Notes: generated by a model from the letters alone, not told the origin. A stretch of DNA of 64,000 nt from Bacillus sp. AFS055030 (GCF_002574545.1 NZ_NUGT01000004.1:1-64000); one strand, 5' to 3'. Shown: positions 34,319-42,949, counted from the first letter of the stretch. A program made the numbers and translations.

Positions 34319-34340
34319 AGAACGGGTGTTCGTGTATAAT
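34319..34340 (+). promoter_or_regulatory. LexA/DinR SOS box and -10 before a 26-codon gene
   Basis: AGAACGGGTGTTCG (34319-34332) fits the Bacillus LexA box CGAACnnnnGTTCG except for its first base. It sits directly before TATAAT (34335-34340). LexA binding here would block RNA polymerase until DNA damage. Two further half-sites, CGAAC at 34254 and GTTCG at 34277, lie upstream towards the RelA/SpoT-domain gene. Confidence 0.8.
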
Positions 34341-34436
34341 AAAATCATTCAAACAGAACAGAACATACAATCTTAAAAAAAGAACAATTATCGCCTAAAA
34401 AAAGTTAAAAAATAGAACAAAGAGGAGATGTAAAAA

Positions 34437-34517
34437 ATGGAAATTATTATTTTATGTAGCGTCTTATTATCATGGTGTATTTTAGAAGGTTTCAACAAAT
34501 TTGTTGTAAATCGTTAA
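34437..34517 (+). CDS. 26-residue SOS-controlled membrane peptide
   Basis: ATG frame MEIIILCSVLLSWCILEGFN followed by KFVVNR, with AAAGAGGAGATG placed just upstream and a terminator after. Residues 3-16 form one membrane-spanning stretch with a basic end. It lies about 100 bases after the SOS box and promoter. Single-span peptides under LexA control are known as TisB-type toxins in Escherichia coli, which depolarise the membrane, and as division inhibitors in other bacteria. A toxin-like or division role is an inference. Confidence 0.65.
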   Translation: MEIIILCSVLLSWCILEGFNKFVVNR

Positions 34518-34571
34518 TAACTTTAATGAAATTTTTTATTTTATGATACAAATGACAAACTTTTATAAATA

Positions 34572-34613
34572 AAAAAGTGCTCTTCTACTTTGAAAAAATA
34601 GTGAGCACTTTTT
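34572..34613 (+). terminator. Terminator between convergent genes
   Basis: AAAAGTGCTC and GAGCACTTTT arms, usable from both sides (SOS peptide gene and tandem AbrB gene). Confidence 0.75.
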
Positions 34614-34621
34614 AGAGATTA

Positions 34622-35053
34622 TTATTTAGCTATGTATTCTTGCAATTCCTTAATCAGTATTTCTGCTCCGCTTTTACTTACTACAATCTTTCCACTATCA
34701 AATGAGAAATTATTTTCATCAATAACTCCTGTTACCATACAAGCATTATTAGAAACATATTGTTTAAGGATAATCCTTTGTTCCTCAATAAATACTTCAA
34801 ATGGTTCATATTTATTTAGATTTAACATTTTTCTTAATTCCTTTGGTAAAACAATTCTTCCTAAGTCATCTAGTTTTCTAACAATTCCACTTAGACCGGA
34901 ATTTTCATCATATTTTGTAAGAATAATCATACCTTCTTCAAAATGAATTTCAAATGGAGCATTGTTCTCTAAATTCATTGTATTTCTTAGTTCTTTCGGT
35001 AGAACAATTCTTCCAAGATCGTCTAGTTTTCTAATAATTCCAGTTGATTTCAT
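34622..35053 (-). CDS. AbrB-type regulator with duplicated DNA-binding domain
   Basis: 143 residues. Two swapped-hairpin AbrB N-domains in a row: residues 1-48 (STGIIRKLDDLGRIVLPKEL) and 53-98 (SGIVRKLDDLGRIVLPKELR). Then comes a single AbrB C-domain (CMVTGVIDENNFSFDSGKIV, ending ILIKELQEYIAK). Bacillus AbrB has one N-domain and about 94 residues, so this is an internal duplication of the DNA-binding half. It likely represses growth-transition or secretion genes, perhaps as a dimer equal to the normal tetramer; targets are unknown. Confidence 0.88.
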   Translation of the reverse strand: MKSTGIIRKLDDLGRIVLPKELRNTMNLENNAPFEIHFEEGMIILTKYDENSGLSGIVRKLDDLGRIVLPKELRKMLNLNKYEPFEVFIEEQRIILKQYVSNNACMVTGVIDENNFSFDSGKIVVSKSGAEILIKELQEYIAK

Positions 35054-35280
35054 ACTTGCAACTCCCCATGTATTTCAATATCTTTATATACTCAATATAA
35101 TTCTCTCTATATCTACATTGAGTTTAATTTAATAATACCAAATTATTTTAATTTTCTCTCTACTTATATCGACTCATTTTTAAATATATTAATACAAATT
35201 ATAAAAATTTTTTTCATACTTCTAAATTAACATTATATTTACTCAATTTGTTTTAGTAAATTATGGAAATAAATCAAAAA

Positions 35281-35330
35281 AGAGATGAGTTAATCAAATG
35301 GTAACGAATTACCTAGAAAAACTCATCTCT
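35281..35330 (-). terminator. Terminator of the SASP gene
   Basis: AGAGATGAGTT and AACTCATCTCT arms just past the SASP stop, with a T run on the minus strand. Confidence 0.75.
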
Positions 35331-35343
35331 TAAAATTAATCTT

Positions 35344-35544
35344 TTATCTTGAATAACCACCGAGACTTTGTTCAGCCATTTGAACTAAACGTTTAGTAAT
35401 CTCTCCACCTACTGAACCATTTGCACGAGACGTTGAATCTGGACCTAAGTGTACTCCAAATTCTGTTGCAATTTCATACTTCATCTGTTCGATTGCAGAT
35501 TCAGCATTTGGTGAAACATATTGATTTGAAGATCTGTTTGCCAT
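35344..35544 (-). CDS. Alpha/beta-type small acid-soluble spore protein
   Basis: 66 residues. The family signatures are visible: [15 protein letters not shown], where germination protease GPR cleaves between the E-I/F-type residues, and the conserved [22 protein letters not shown]. These proteins coat DNA in the spore core and protect it from UV and heat. Single gene with its own terminator; expected to be under sigma-G, though I did not assign a promoter. The presence shows that the host makes endospores. Confidence 0.95.
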   Translation of the reverse strand: MANRSSNQYVSPNAESAIEQMKYEIATEFGVHLGPDSTSRANGSVGGEITKRLVQMAEQSLGGYSR

Positions 35545-35829
35545 GATATGTAGCCCCTTTTAATAAAATTTTCTGATATGAACTATCAGATTGCTGTTAG
35601 TATTTCATATTGAATTTAAAATATTCATCATATAAATATTTCTATAACTTTTTTCATAATTCATCCGCAATTTTATAGCAAATAAAGTTTTTCTAGACAA
35701 CGTTAAATTATACTGCAATAATTGTCATATTATTTCCCAAAAAATTAATTAATTGATAAATATGAATTAACCAATGCTATTCACACTTAAGGAGAACCTC
35801 CATATATTATATTGATATAATTCATTTTT

Positions 35830-36789
35830 TTGAAAGGTAGGTGTATCAAAATAAGAGTAGATGGTATCTTTGAAGGAGGAGGAGTTCGAGGAATCGGACA
35901 TGTTGGAGCTATTTGTGCTTTAGAAGAAGAAGGTTATGAATGGGCACGTTTGGCAGGTACTTCTGCTGGAGCTATTGTTGCTACTCTTCTAGCATGTGGT
36001 TATACAGGTAAAGAATTAAAGGAAATTATGGATCGTCTAGATTATAAAAATTTTATTACAAAAACATGGTTGCACTATATTCCTTTAATCGGATTGGGAT
36101 TAAATATCTTATTTAAAAATGGGTTATATAAAAATGACTTTGAAGAAGAATGGTTAGAGTCTTTATTATCAAAAAAAGGCATTCGCTATTTCGATGATTT
36201 AGAAGAAGGAAAATTGAAAATCATTATTTCTGATATTAGTAATGGAAAAATGGTCGTTTTACCTGATGATTTACCTGATTACGGCTTGTCAGCAAAAGAT
36301 ATAACCATTGCACAAGCAGTAAGAATGAGTGGTACAATACCCTTTTTCTTTCAACCAATTAAACTTAAAACTCCTAATTATAATTATCCAATATTAATTG
36401 TTGATGGTGGAATTTTAAGTAATTTTCCAATTTGGATTTTCGATGACCATAAAGAATGGCCGACTTTTGGTTTTCGCTTAATTGATGAAGAAATTAATGC
36501 AAAGCCGCTGGATGCTCATAACCCAATCTCATTTTACAAATCAATATTTATAACGATGAGACAAGCACACGACATTCGACATCTTACTACAGAAGTGAAT
36601 GAACGAACAATAAAAATCCCAACTGGTGAAATATCAAGCACTGATTTCTATTTAACTAAAAAAGAAAAAGAAGCACTTTTCACAAATGGATACCAAGCCG
36701 CAAAAAAGTTTCTAGGAACTTGGGATTTTGAAAAGTATAAACATAACTATCCACCTGTACCGAACTGTCATAAAGTGCATAGTCTGTAG
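35830..36789 (+). CDS. Patatin-like phospholipase
   Basis: 319 residues at most. Patatin fold with the oxyanion loop EGGGVRGIGHVG, the nucleophile elbow GTSAG (catalytic Ser near residue 47) and the DGG motif (IVDGGILSNFP, catalytic Asp near 197). Such enzymes release fatty acids from phospholipids; this one has no signal peptide. The furthest start is the TTG at 35830, which lacks a ribosome site. AAAGGTAGGTG lies inside the frame, which points to ATC (35845) or ATA (35851) as the real start, giving KIRVDGIFEGGG directly at the N-terminus as in relatives. Confidence 0.88.
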   Translation: MKGRCIKIRVDGIFEGGGVRGIGHVGAICALEEEGYEWARLAGTSAGAIVATLLACGYTGKELKEIMDRLDYKNFITKTWLHYIPLIGLGLNILFKNGLYKNDFEEEWLESLLSKKGIRYFDDLEEGKLKIIISDISNGKMVVLPDDLPDYGLSAKDITIAQAVRMSGTIPFFFQPIKLKTPNYNYPILIVDGGILSNFPIWIFDDHKEWPTFGFRLIDEEINAKPLDAHNPISFYKSIFITMRQAHDIRHLTTEVNERTIKIPTGEISSTDFYLTKKEKEALFTNGYQAAKKFLGTWDFEKYKHNYPPVPNCHKVHSL

Positions 36790-36800
36790 TAGCTAAAAAA

Positions 36801-36836
36801 CGCAATCTTTTCTAGCTATTCATAGAAAAGATTGCG
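36801..36836 (+). terminator. Terminator of the patatin gene
   Basis: Perfect 14-base arms CGCAATCTTTTCTA and its complement with an eight-base loop, then T-rich. Confidence 0.85.
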
Positions 36837-36874
36837 CTTTTTTGTTTTGTCTACTTCAGGTTCGTAAGGTTAAT

Positions 36875-37164
36875 TCATTTAACCCTTATTTTAGCATCTC
36901 CTTGAATATAAGAAGGATAAAATGACAACTTAAGCTTTAATGGATTAACGTAATCTTTAGTAGAAATTGTTATTCCTACTATTTGCTTACCACCATCATG
37001 ATATTCAGTTGATTCTGCACTAGTTTCAACTTCTTTGCCATTAGCATCAAAAATTGATTCAACTAATGAGTTAATGACAATTTATGCTCATGCATAATTG
37101 ACAGAAATGCTTGCTCATCTCCTTTGATAGCCTTTTTCACTATACTATGATCCTGAATGTCAAT
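36875..37164 (-). pseudogene. Fused relic of an ECF sigma factor and its anti-sigma factor
   Basis: Read on the minus strand, the first part is the N-terminus of an ECF sigma factor (DHSIVKKAIKGDEQAFLSIM, then HEHK) behind a GGAGGG site. After about 28 codons the frame is lost. In another frame there is then the tail of a DUF4179/RsiX-like anti-sigma factor (VINSLVESIFDANGKEVETS ... YVNPLKLKLSFYPSYIQGDA), with its stop at 36875. In many Bacillaceae the sigma gene directly precedes its anti-sigma gene, so one internal deletion explains both remnants. Confidence 0.65.
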
Positions 37165-37243
37165 CCCTCCATCTCGATGTTCTATATATTAGACTTCTGA
37201 GAGCCAAAAAAGTTTTAATAATTTCTAATTTTCCTCATAAAAA

Positions 37244-37301
37244 ATCCCCTATTTAATAGACAGTACAGCACCCTTCATTTAACTGTCTACTTTATGGGGA
37301 T
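37244..37301 (-). terminator. Terminator of the secreted-protein gene (dispersed hairpin type)
   Basis: ATCCCC/GGGGAT outer arms and TAGACAGT/ACTGTCTA inner arms, with T run on the minus strand. Same design as 21651-21702. Confidence 0.7.
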
Positions 37302-37344
37302 TATTAAAACTTATTGGACATCCTCTATTAACTTTATTTTTTAT

Positions 37345-37815
37345 TTATATCGTTTCTTGCCAATAGGATTTTATCAATTTTATCCTACTAGAATCTGAAT
37401 AAACATAAACATTATGGCGAATTACTCTGGTTTTTCCAGTATATCTTACTTGCATAATATCTTTTGTATAAAGAATAGGTCTGGATTTTGAAAGAAATGA
37501 TATAGGAGTAGCAGCAACACCTGCGAATCCTGCTGGAGCAAAATATACTCCTAGTGATATGGATGCGACTGAAGCAATTTGTATAGAAAAATCCACTCCT
37601 GATTGGTTTTGTATTTTTCCATAGGCAGTTCCAACATAACTATATTGTGTTCCACCTGTTTCAATAGCAACACTTCGACTAGATTTAGGAGATATTTCTT
37701 GTTCAATAGGTGTAATTTGAATGGTGTCACTTGTAGCAGTGGACTCTGCAAATGATGCACTTGCTGAGCTAAGTGTAATAGCAGTTGCTAAAGTTGAAAT
37801 TAAAAGTTTTTTCAT
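37345..37815 (-). CDS. Small secreted protein downstream of leader copy C
   Basis: 156 residues. Signal peptide ends at ASFAES (about residue 24). The mature part has an acidic lead, a hydrophobic, glycine-rich core (SIQIASVASISLGVYFAPAG and on to about residue 110) and a basic C-terminus (TRVIRHNVYVYSDSSRIKLI). A hydrophobic core in a small secreted protein is reminiscent of pore-forming or bacteriocin-like peptides, but no family is recognised. The ATG at 37815 has AGGAG eight bases upstream; the GTG at 37824 is less likely. Expression is from the long leader shared with the loci at 3.8 and 4.6 kb. Confidence 0.75.
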   Translation of the reverse strand: MKKLLISTLATAITLSSASASFAESTATSDTIQITPIEQEISPKSSRSVAIETGGTQYSYVGTAYGKIQNQSGVDFSIQIASVASISLGVYFAPAGFAGVAATPISFLSKSRPILYTKDIMQVRYTGKTRVIRHNVYVYSDSSRIKLIKSYWQETI

Positions 37816-37980
37816 AAGTAACACTCCTTATCTTTTACGGCTTGTTTTTCTTGTTTTAGAAAAAAATTGTTAATTAAATTGCAACTATCCATCTCTTGAC
37901 CATAAAGAAGATTAACAATCACTTGAATCCCCTTCTAAATTTTTTTGATTGATTCAAAAATAACTTTTTATCTACAAAAA

Positions 37981-38150
37981 CTATCACCTCTTTACATCTA
38001 TATTAATATCTTAATTATAGTAATCTGAAGAATGAATTCAGTGGAATTTTTGTGAATGTTTTAGTAAAACTTTACAAATTTTTACGTATAAAAGAACTTA
38101 GTTGTTTTCAAAAAATATTAGAAGAAGACTTGTTAATAGAATCATAGTTT
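37981..38150 (-). promoter_or_regulatory. Repeated leader/promoter element, copy C
   Basis: Third copy, on the minus strand: AACTATGATTCTATTAACAA, GTAAAGTTTTACTAAAA, TTCACAAAAATTCCACTGAA, then ATTACTATAATTAAGA (-10) and AGAGGTGAT about 168 bases before the ATG. Only TTG-TAG follows the ribosome-like site, so no peptide is conserved there. Confidence 0.65.
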
Positions 38151-38252
38151 GTTACTTTTTCATAATTCCATATAGCGTTAAATCCTAATGTCCAAAAAAT
38201 GAAAAAAAGTTCACAATAAAGACAATGAATTTTAGTGTATCTAACTTTTTAA

Positions 38253-38287
38253 ATGTTAAGATAGTTTCGTAAACGTTTACTAAAAAA
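38253..38287 (+). promoter_or_regulatory. Palindromic operator GTAAACGTTTAC, second site
   Basis: Palindrome at 38269-38280 in a 35-base block nearly the same as that at 3393-3427 (inverted). It lies 165 bases before the small membrane protein gene at 38445, with TTATAA about 18 bases after a TTTACT in the palindrome. Confidence 0.6.
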
Positions 38288-38444
38288 GTTAAGAGATAGT
38301 TATAAAATTTTAATTTAAATTTAACTTCTACGTGAAATGGTGAGGGAGTGTCACCTATCCTATAAAATTTGACAAATATTTAAATAACTAGTGCTATTAA
38401 TTTTAGTGTCGTAATAACAACCAATTTGAAACAGGAGGTATATT

Positions 38445-38654
38445 ATGAAATTAGCAAGAAATATCTTAATTATATTTTCCTACATAATGTTTACGTTATT
38501 GATCATATTTGGACCCGAATTTCGTGAGTATAAATTGTATGTTTTTTTGTTACAGTTATTATTTTTTTGTACTGGTCCATTTTTATTAATATTTTTAGAC
38601 TGGAAGAAAAAAAGAAATAAAAAAGGTTCAAAAATCTTTGATAATTCGGAGTGA
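38445..38654 (+). CDS. Small membrane protein next to the leader-copy-C locus
   Basis: 69 residues with two membrane segments (about 5-22 and 30-51) and a basic tail (DWKKKRNKKGSKIF). AACAGGAGG is well placed before the ATG. It is divergent from the secreted protein at 37.3 kb, and they share a control region, the same layout as the bacteriocin locus. Role unknown; immunity or sensing are candidates. Confidence 0.75.
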   Translation: MKLARNILIIFSYIMFTLLIIFGPEFREYKLYVFLLQLLFFCTGPFLLIFLDWKKKRNKKGSKIFDNSE

Positions 38655-38741
38655 AAATGGAATGGTTAACGATCATAAATCCATTTCATTCTTATAACCA
38701 TTCATCGTGTGCTAAGATTTTTTAATTCATTTAAATAAAAA

Positions 38742-38771
38742 AACATAGGGAGATTTTAGACTTCCTATGTT
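38742..38771. terminator. Terminator between convergent small genes
   Basis: AACATAGG and CCTATGTT arms around a 14-base loop, with A/T runs on both sides. Confidence 0.6.
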
Positions 38772-38781
38772 TTCATTCATA

Positions 38782-38931
38782 TTATTTATCTGTTTGTTTT
38801 TGTTTCTTTTTCAAATACTCCGCACGCAATTTTTCAAGTTGCTGCTTTTTATCAAATTTGGCAGGCGTCTGTTTTTCATGAAACTTTGCCACAGCTTGCT
38901 GACCTTTAGTATCCAGTTGATATTTTCCCAC
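38782..38931 (-). CDS. Small lysine-rich helical protein
   Basis: 49 residues starting at a GTG six bases after GTAGGTG: VGKYQLDTKGQQAVAKFHEK, then a charged helix (KKQQLEKLRAEYLKKKQKQ). The well-placed ribosome site and normal codon use support a real gene; a frame of 63 codons on the opposite strand here is a shadow. Small cytosolic proteins of this pattern occur in Bacillus; function unknown. Confidence 0.65.
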   Translation of the reverse strand: MGKYQLDTKGQQAVAKFHEKQTPAKFDKKQQLEKLRAEYLKKKQKQTDK

Positions 38932-39022
38932 TTTGTTCACCTACTTTTCTTGTCTTAAAAAAGAACCTATTCAACAAATATAATATACCTTATTTACGAA
39001 AGTAAACCTTATAATCAAAAAA

Positions 39023-39046
39023 GACATGAGCATTAATACTCATGTC
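39023..39046 (-). terminator. Terminator of the ftsZ gene
   Basis: GACATGAG and CTCATGTC arms with a T run on the minus strand, just after the stop. Confidence 0.75.
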
Positions 39047-39058
39047 CCTTTTACATAT

Positions 39059-40474
39059 CTATCTATTTCTATTTTTTCGATTACGTAAGAATGCCGGTAT
39101 ATATGAAGTTGAATCTTCCTTCTCATTGAAGCGGCCATATTCTTGTTGCTCATTGTAACGTCCGTAATCTTGTTGTTCTGTGAAACGATTATGCTCTTTT
39201 TGTTCTGTGAAACGATTATGATCTTGTCGTTCTTGGTAACGGTTATAATCCTGCTGTTCATTATATCGTCCATAATCATTTTGTTCATTGTATCGAGTGA
39301 AATCTTGTTGCTCATTATAGCGATTATGCTCTTTTTGTTCATTGTAACGGCCATAATTTGGCTGTTCCGTGTAACGACCGGTTTCTTGATGATCATTATA
39401 GCGAGCGTAGTCTTGCTGTTGGTCTACGCGATATCTCTGTTCTTGTTGGAAACGTTGCTCTCTATTATATAAGCTAGGTGCTTCTTCTATTGGTCTAGAA
39501 GGAGTTCTTACCATTTTCTCCTCTTTATCCGCAAAACCTGTAGCAATTACCGTTACAATAATTTCATCTTTTAAGTTTTCGTCGATTACTGAACCGAAAA
39601 TCATATTTAATTCTTCATGCGATGCAGAAGCAACGATATCTGCAGCTTCTTGTACTTCAAACAGACTTAAGTTACGTCCGCCTGTAATATTCATAATGAC
39701 ACCATGCGCTCCATTAATAGAAGTTTCAAGTAACGGAGAATTTAATGCCTTCTGAGCAGCGATCGTAGCGCGGTCTTTACCTTTTGCAATACCGATTCCC
39801 ATAAGGGCTGTCCCTTTATGAGACATGACTGTTTTAACATCAGCAAAGTCTAGATTGATTAATCCTGGAACTGCGATCAAGTCGGAAATCCCTTGAACCC
39901 CTTGTCGAAGTACATTATCCGCTTCACGGAACGCTTCAAGCATCGGTGTTTTTTTGTCAACTAGCTCTAATAAACGATCGTTTGGAATGATAATTAATGT
40001 GTCAACTGCTTCTCTAAGTTCCTTAATTCCACCTTCAGCATTTGTTGCACGCTTTTTCCCTTCAAATTTAAAGGGGCGAGTTACAACTCCAATCGTTAAA
40101 GCACCAAGCTTACGAGCAATTTTCGCAACTTCAGGTGCTGCCCCAGTTCCTGTTCCGCCGCCCATTCCAGCTGTAACGAATACCATGTCCGCTCCTTGTA
40201 GTACTTCCTCAATTTGCGATTTACTTTCTTCTACAGCTCTTTTTCCAATTTCAGGATTTGCACCTGCTCCTAAACCACGCGTCAACGTTGCACCAATTTG
40301 CATTGTTATTTCAGCTTTTGATTGTTTTAGCGCTTGCGCATCGGTATTAAAAGCAATGAATTCAACGCCCTCTACTCCATCTTCAATCATTCGATTAACG
40401 GCGTTATTTCCTCCACCACCAACTCCAATAACTTTTATTCTTGCAAACTGTTCTATATTTTCAAATTCAAACAT
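39059..40474 (-). CDS. ftsZ: Solitary FtsZ with a long repeat linker
   Basis: 471 residues. The GTPase body (1-320) is complete: [16 protein letters not shown], tubulin signature GMGGGTGTG near residue 105, and T7 loop NLDFADV near 206. Residues 353-451 are eleven tandem 9-residue units, consensus QQDYxRYNE (for example [18 protein letters not shown]). The tail [17 protein letters not shown] keeps the conserved peptide that binds FtsA and other partners. Bacillus FtsZ is about 380-390 residues with a short unordered linker. No ftsA or other division genes are nearby, so this is probably a second copy outside the dcw cluster, or a relocated gene. GAGGAGG is placed before the ATG. Confidence 0.92.
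   Translation of the reverse strand: MFEFENIEQFARIKVIGVGGGGNNAVNRMIEDGVEGVEFIAFNTDAQALKQSKAEITMQIGATLTRGLGAGANPEIGKRAVEESKSQIEEVLQGADMVFVTAGMGGGTGTGAAPEVAKIARKLGALTIGVVTRPFKFEGKKRATNAEGGIKELREAVDTLIIIPNDRLLELVDKKTPMLEAFREADNVLRQGVQGISDLIAVPGLINLDFADVKTVMSHKGTALMGIGIAKGKDRATIAAQKALNSPLLETSINGAHGVIMNITGGRNLSLFEVQEAADIVASASHEELNMIFGSVIDENLKDEIIVTVIATGFADKEEKMVRTPSRPIEEAPSLYNREQRFQQEQRYRVDQQQDYARYNDHQETGRYTEQPNYGRYNEQKEHNRYNEQQDFTRYNEQNDYGRYNEQQDYNRYQERQDHNRFTEQKEHNRFTEQQDYGRYNEQQEYGRFNEKEDSTSYIPAFLRNRKNRNR
39122..39418 (-). repeat. Eleven tandem 27-base repeats in ftsZ
   Basis: The DNA for the FtsZ linker is a coding repeat of 27 bases times eleven. Units differ in a few positions; the most conserved residues are the Arg followed by Tyr or Phe, and the Glu. 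Copy number could change by slippage without breaking the frame. Confidence 0.9.
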
Positions 40475-40956
40475 GATTATTCCTCCTCGTCATACCGATT
40501 ACATAATTTCACGTTTTTCAAAGAACCATTATTTTCATTCTAAGATTTATCTTTTTATGTACGTATTAGTAGATTAGAATTATCCAATTCACTTAAAGAC
40601 ATAGAATCGTCCTAATTCCCCTAACACTACTATACAAGAAAACTACTTATTATCTTTTTGATAATTTTCCCTTAATATACCTTTAACTAAAACATTTATT
40701 TTAACATCTTAATGTAATATCTCTATCAACTTCGTAACAAACGTTAGAAAAGTATGTACAAATATATAATTCTTTCCTTTTTGGTTGAATCCTTTAAGAA
40801 TCTATATCGTTTCAAAGAAATCATTACCCAAAATACGATAAAATGTGATACCGTTCACAATTTTTCCACTATATTATCATCCCTACGTATTTTCTACTGG
40901 TAATATATTAATATATTAGGATTTTCTTAATAAATAAATTCTGAATTGGAGAGATC

Positions 40957-41316
40957 ATGAAAATATTACTTAAAGGTTTAATTTTTAAAATTTGTTTCTT
41001 CATTAGCTTTTCTCTTTTCATCTTTTATTCGCAAAATTTATGTATTCATAATAAAGATACGTCCTTTAAAGTAATAAAAGATATGAAAAGAATTGAAAGT
41101 GATACTGATCTAAAAAACTCTACATTTTTCACTAATCAGTTAAAATATCAATCCAATGAAAAAGAAGAATTTGCCAAAGTAAGTATTTTCCTTTTTGGAA
41201 ACTTTGATCGTCTTGAGGAATTAATGAAAGATTATTCCAATTTAGTCGTAATGGGTACTGTAAAATCCACCGAACCGTATATCATAATGAAAAATGGCGG
41301 AATTGAAAAACAATAA
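40957..41316 (+). CDS. Small membrane-anchored or secreted protein
   Basis: 119 residues: an N-terminal hydrophobic stretch (LIFKICFFISFSLFIFYSQ) that may be an anchor or signal peptide, then a charged soluble part. GGAGAG lies before the ATG. Not recognised. Upstream 40475-40956 holds no other gene; it must contain the divergent promoters of ftsZ and of this gene. Confidence 0.6.
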   Translation: MKILLKGLIFKICFFISFSLFIFYSQNLCIHNKDTSFKVIKDMKRIESDTDLKNSTFFTNQLKYQSNEKEEFAKVSIFLFGNFDRLEELMKDYSNLVVMGTVKSTEPYIIMKNGGIEKQ

Positions 41317-41349
41317 TGATTTTGTTACAAATTATCAAAATGAAAAAAA

Positions 41350-41374
41350 AACGACAAACATAGTAGTTGTCGTT
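41350..41374. terminator. Terminator between convergent genes
   Basis: AACGACAA and TTGTCGTT arms around a nine-base loop; A-rich on the left, so it serves the minus-strand CDF gene best. Confidence 0.7.
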
Positions 41375-41381
41375 TCACGCG

Positions 41382-42365
41382 TTACTTTTTTTCAATTAAT
41401 TCTGTTTTGTTATCTTCAATCCAATTTTGAATTCCATCATCTTCGTCCAACTCGATGATGACGTCTGTAACACCTTTTTCTTTCATGATTTTTTCTTCTA
41501 ATCGGTCTTTTATGTCGTCAGCTTGAGCTACTGTTAAATTTGGATCTAGTTCAATTTCTAATTCAACATGTAAATCTTCACCCTCTTTGACAACTGTAAG
41601 AACTTGAATATCTTTGACATCTGGATCTTCCATTACGATTTCGCCGATCTTGTCTTCCATTTCTTCATCGGATTCACCAATTACACCTGCAGCATTATCA
41701 AGAAATACTTTTCCAACAACAAAAAACATCAAAATTCCAATGATGACAGAAGCAACACCTTCAGCTTGGTGAAAAGGTGTAAAGTAAGCAATGATTACAG
41801 CAATCATCGCTAATAATCCACCTAGAGTTGCTACTGTATCTTCTAAGAAAACTAATTTCGTAGCTGGTTTCGCTTTTCCTAAATTCGAAATTGCCTCGGT
41901 AACCACTCCGAAACCACTTGTAGCTATTCCTAATTCATGACTAATTTCTTTCATTGCTTTGAAAAGTACAAATGCTTCAAGGACTACCGAAGCACCTAAA
42001 ATAGTAAGAGTAATAGTCAGTCCTGAAGATTGGGTTGGATGTGCAATATGATGGATTCCTTCTACAATCGTTTCATACGCCATAATTCCTACAATTAATA
42101 CTGCTCCAAGTAAAACTAAATTTACAAGTCGACCAAATCCATTTGGAAAGCGATCTGTTGGGGCTTTTTTACTTAAAGCTGAACCGCTAAAAACAAAAAG
42201 TTGGTTTGCAGTATCGGCCGCACTATGCATCATTTCTGCAAAAAGTGCAACACTTCCTGTCATACCAAAACCTATTCCTTTTATGATTGCTATTACAGCG
42301 TTAACAATCGCTGCTAATAATGCAGATTTATTACCTTTTTTTAAAAGCAAAAAAAACTCTTTCAT
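41382..42365 (-). CDS. Cation diffusion facilitator transporter
   Basis: 327 residues with six membrane segments and a C-terminal cytosolic domain. The metal-site motifs HSAADTANQ in segment II and the segment V pair near ETIVEGIHH mark the CDF family. The C-terminal metallochaperone-like domain (DVKDIQVLTVVKEGEDLHVE) is acidic. It exports divalent metals such as zinc, manganese or iron; which is not clear. Single gene. Confidence 0.9.
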   Translation of the reverse strand: MKEFFLLLKKGNKSALLAAIVNAVIAIIKGIGFGMTGSVALFAEMMHSAADTANQLFVFSGSALSKKAPTDRFPNGFGRLVNLVLLGAVLIVGIMAYETIVEGIHHIAHPTQSSGLTITLTILGASVVLEAFVLFKAMKEISHELGIATSGFGVVTEAISNLGKAKPATKLVFLEDTVATLGGLLAMIAVIIAYFTPFHQAEGVASVIIGILMFFVVGKVFLDNAAGVIGESDEEMEDKIGEIVMEDPDVKDIQVLTVVKEGEDLHVELEIELDPNLTVAQADDIKDRLEEKIMKEKGVTDVIIELDEDDGIQNWIEDNKTELIEKK

Positions 42366-42546
42366 CCTATACTCCTCTTCACTAGTATTTTTATATTATG
42401 TATTTTTTTAATTATTATTAGCTGTTACTCATTTGGAAATATATGTAATTTAATTTTACCATAAGTTTTCTTGATTCTTTTGTCTGTTCAAAAAAATATT
42501 TTTGATCAGCAAAATATAAACTCTTCCTAAGTAAAAGAAGGTGCTT

Positions 42547-42723
42547 CTAAAGATGAAAAAACAAATAGAAATCTAAAAGATAAATCGTGATAATCAAGAT
42601 GGTTATTCCCAATAAGAAGTAAAGTATCTTCTTTAATAGAAAAATTTTTTTATTGAAAATTGAAACCCATAAACAAAAGAATGATAATAATAAAATTGGT
42701 ATCGTTAGTAACACAATCAACAT
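42547..42723 (-). CDS. 58-residue two-span membrane protein
   Basis: ATG frame of 58 codons: hydrophobic residues 2-23, a basic loop (FNKKIFLLKK), then hydrophobic residues 34-57. AAAGGATG lies about eight bases before an in-frame TTG and 11 before the ATG. Unknown function. The rest of 42366-42900 shows no gene. Confidence 0.5.
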   Translation of the reverse strand: MLIVLLTIPILLLSFFCLWVSIFNKKIFLLKKILYFLLGITILIITIYLLDFYLFFHL

Positions 42724-42900
42724 CAACTTTCACATCCTTTAAATGATAGATGCAATTTTTTTTAACTTAAAAAAGCTATCTAAAAAAGACAGCTCTTACT
42801 AATTTATATTCGGTTGTTGAAATGGACTAGTTCTAATTTTATTTTTTTAAAACATATTTTACTTTTTTTGTTTATTCTGAGCTTTTCATTAATGATAAAA

Positions 42901-42939
42901 AAAGAGAAAAATCATCCTATCTAGAAGATTTTTCTCTTT
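42901..42939 (-). terminator. Terminator of the PBP4B-like gene
   Basis: Perfect 13-base arms AAAGAGAAAAATC and GATTTTTCTCTTT, just after the stop. Confidence 0.8.
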
Positions 42940-42949
42940 CCTTATACTA

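Noticed and set aside
39143-39472. Plus-strand frame of 109 codons opposite the ftsZ repeats; the repeats could also be mistaken for a CRISPR array
   Set aside because: The 27-base units are contiguous, in frame with FtsZ and have no spacers; the plus-strand frame is a shadow of the repeat with no ribosome site.
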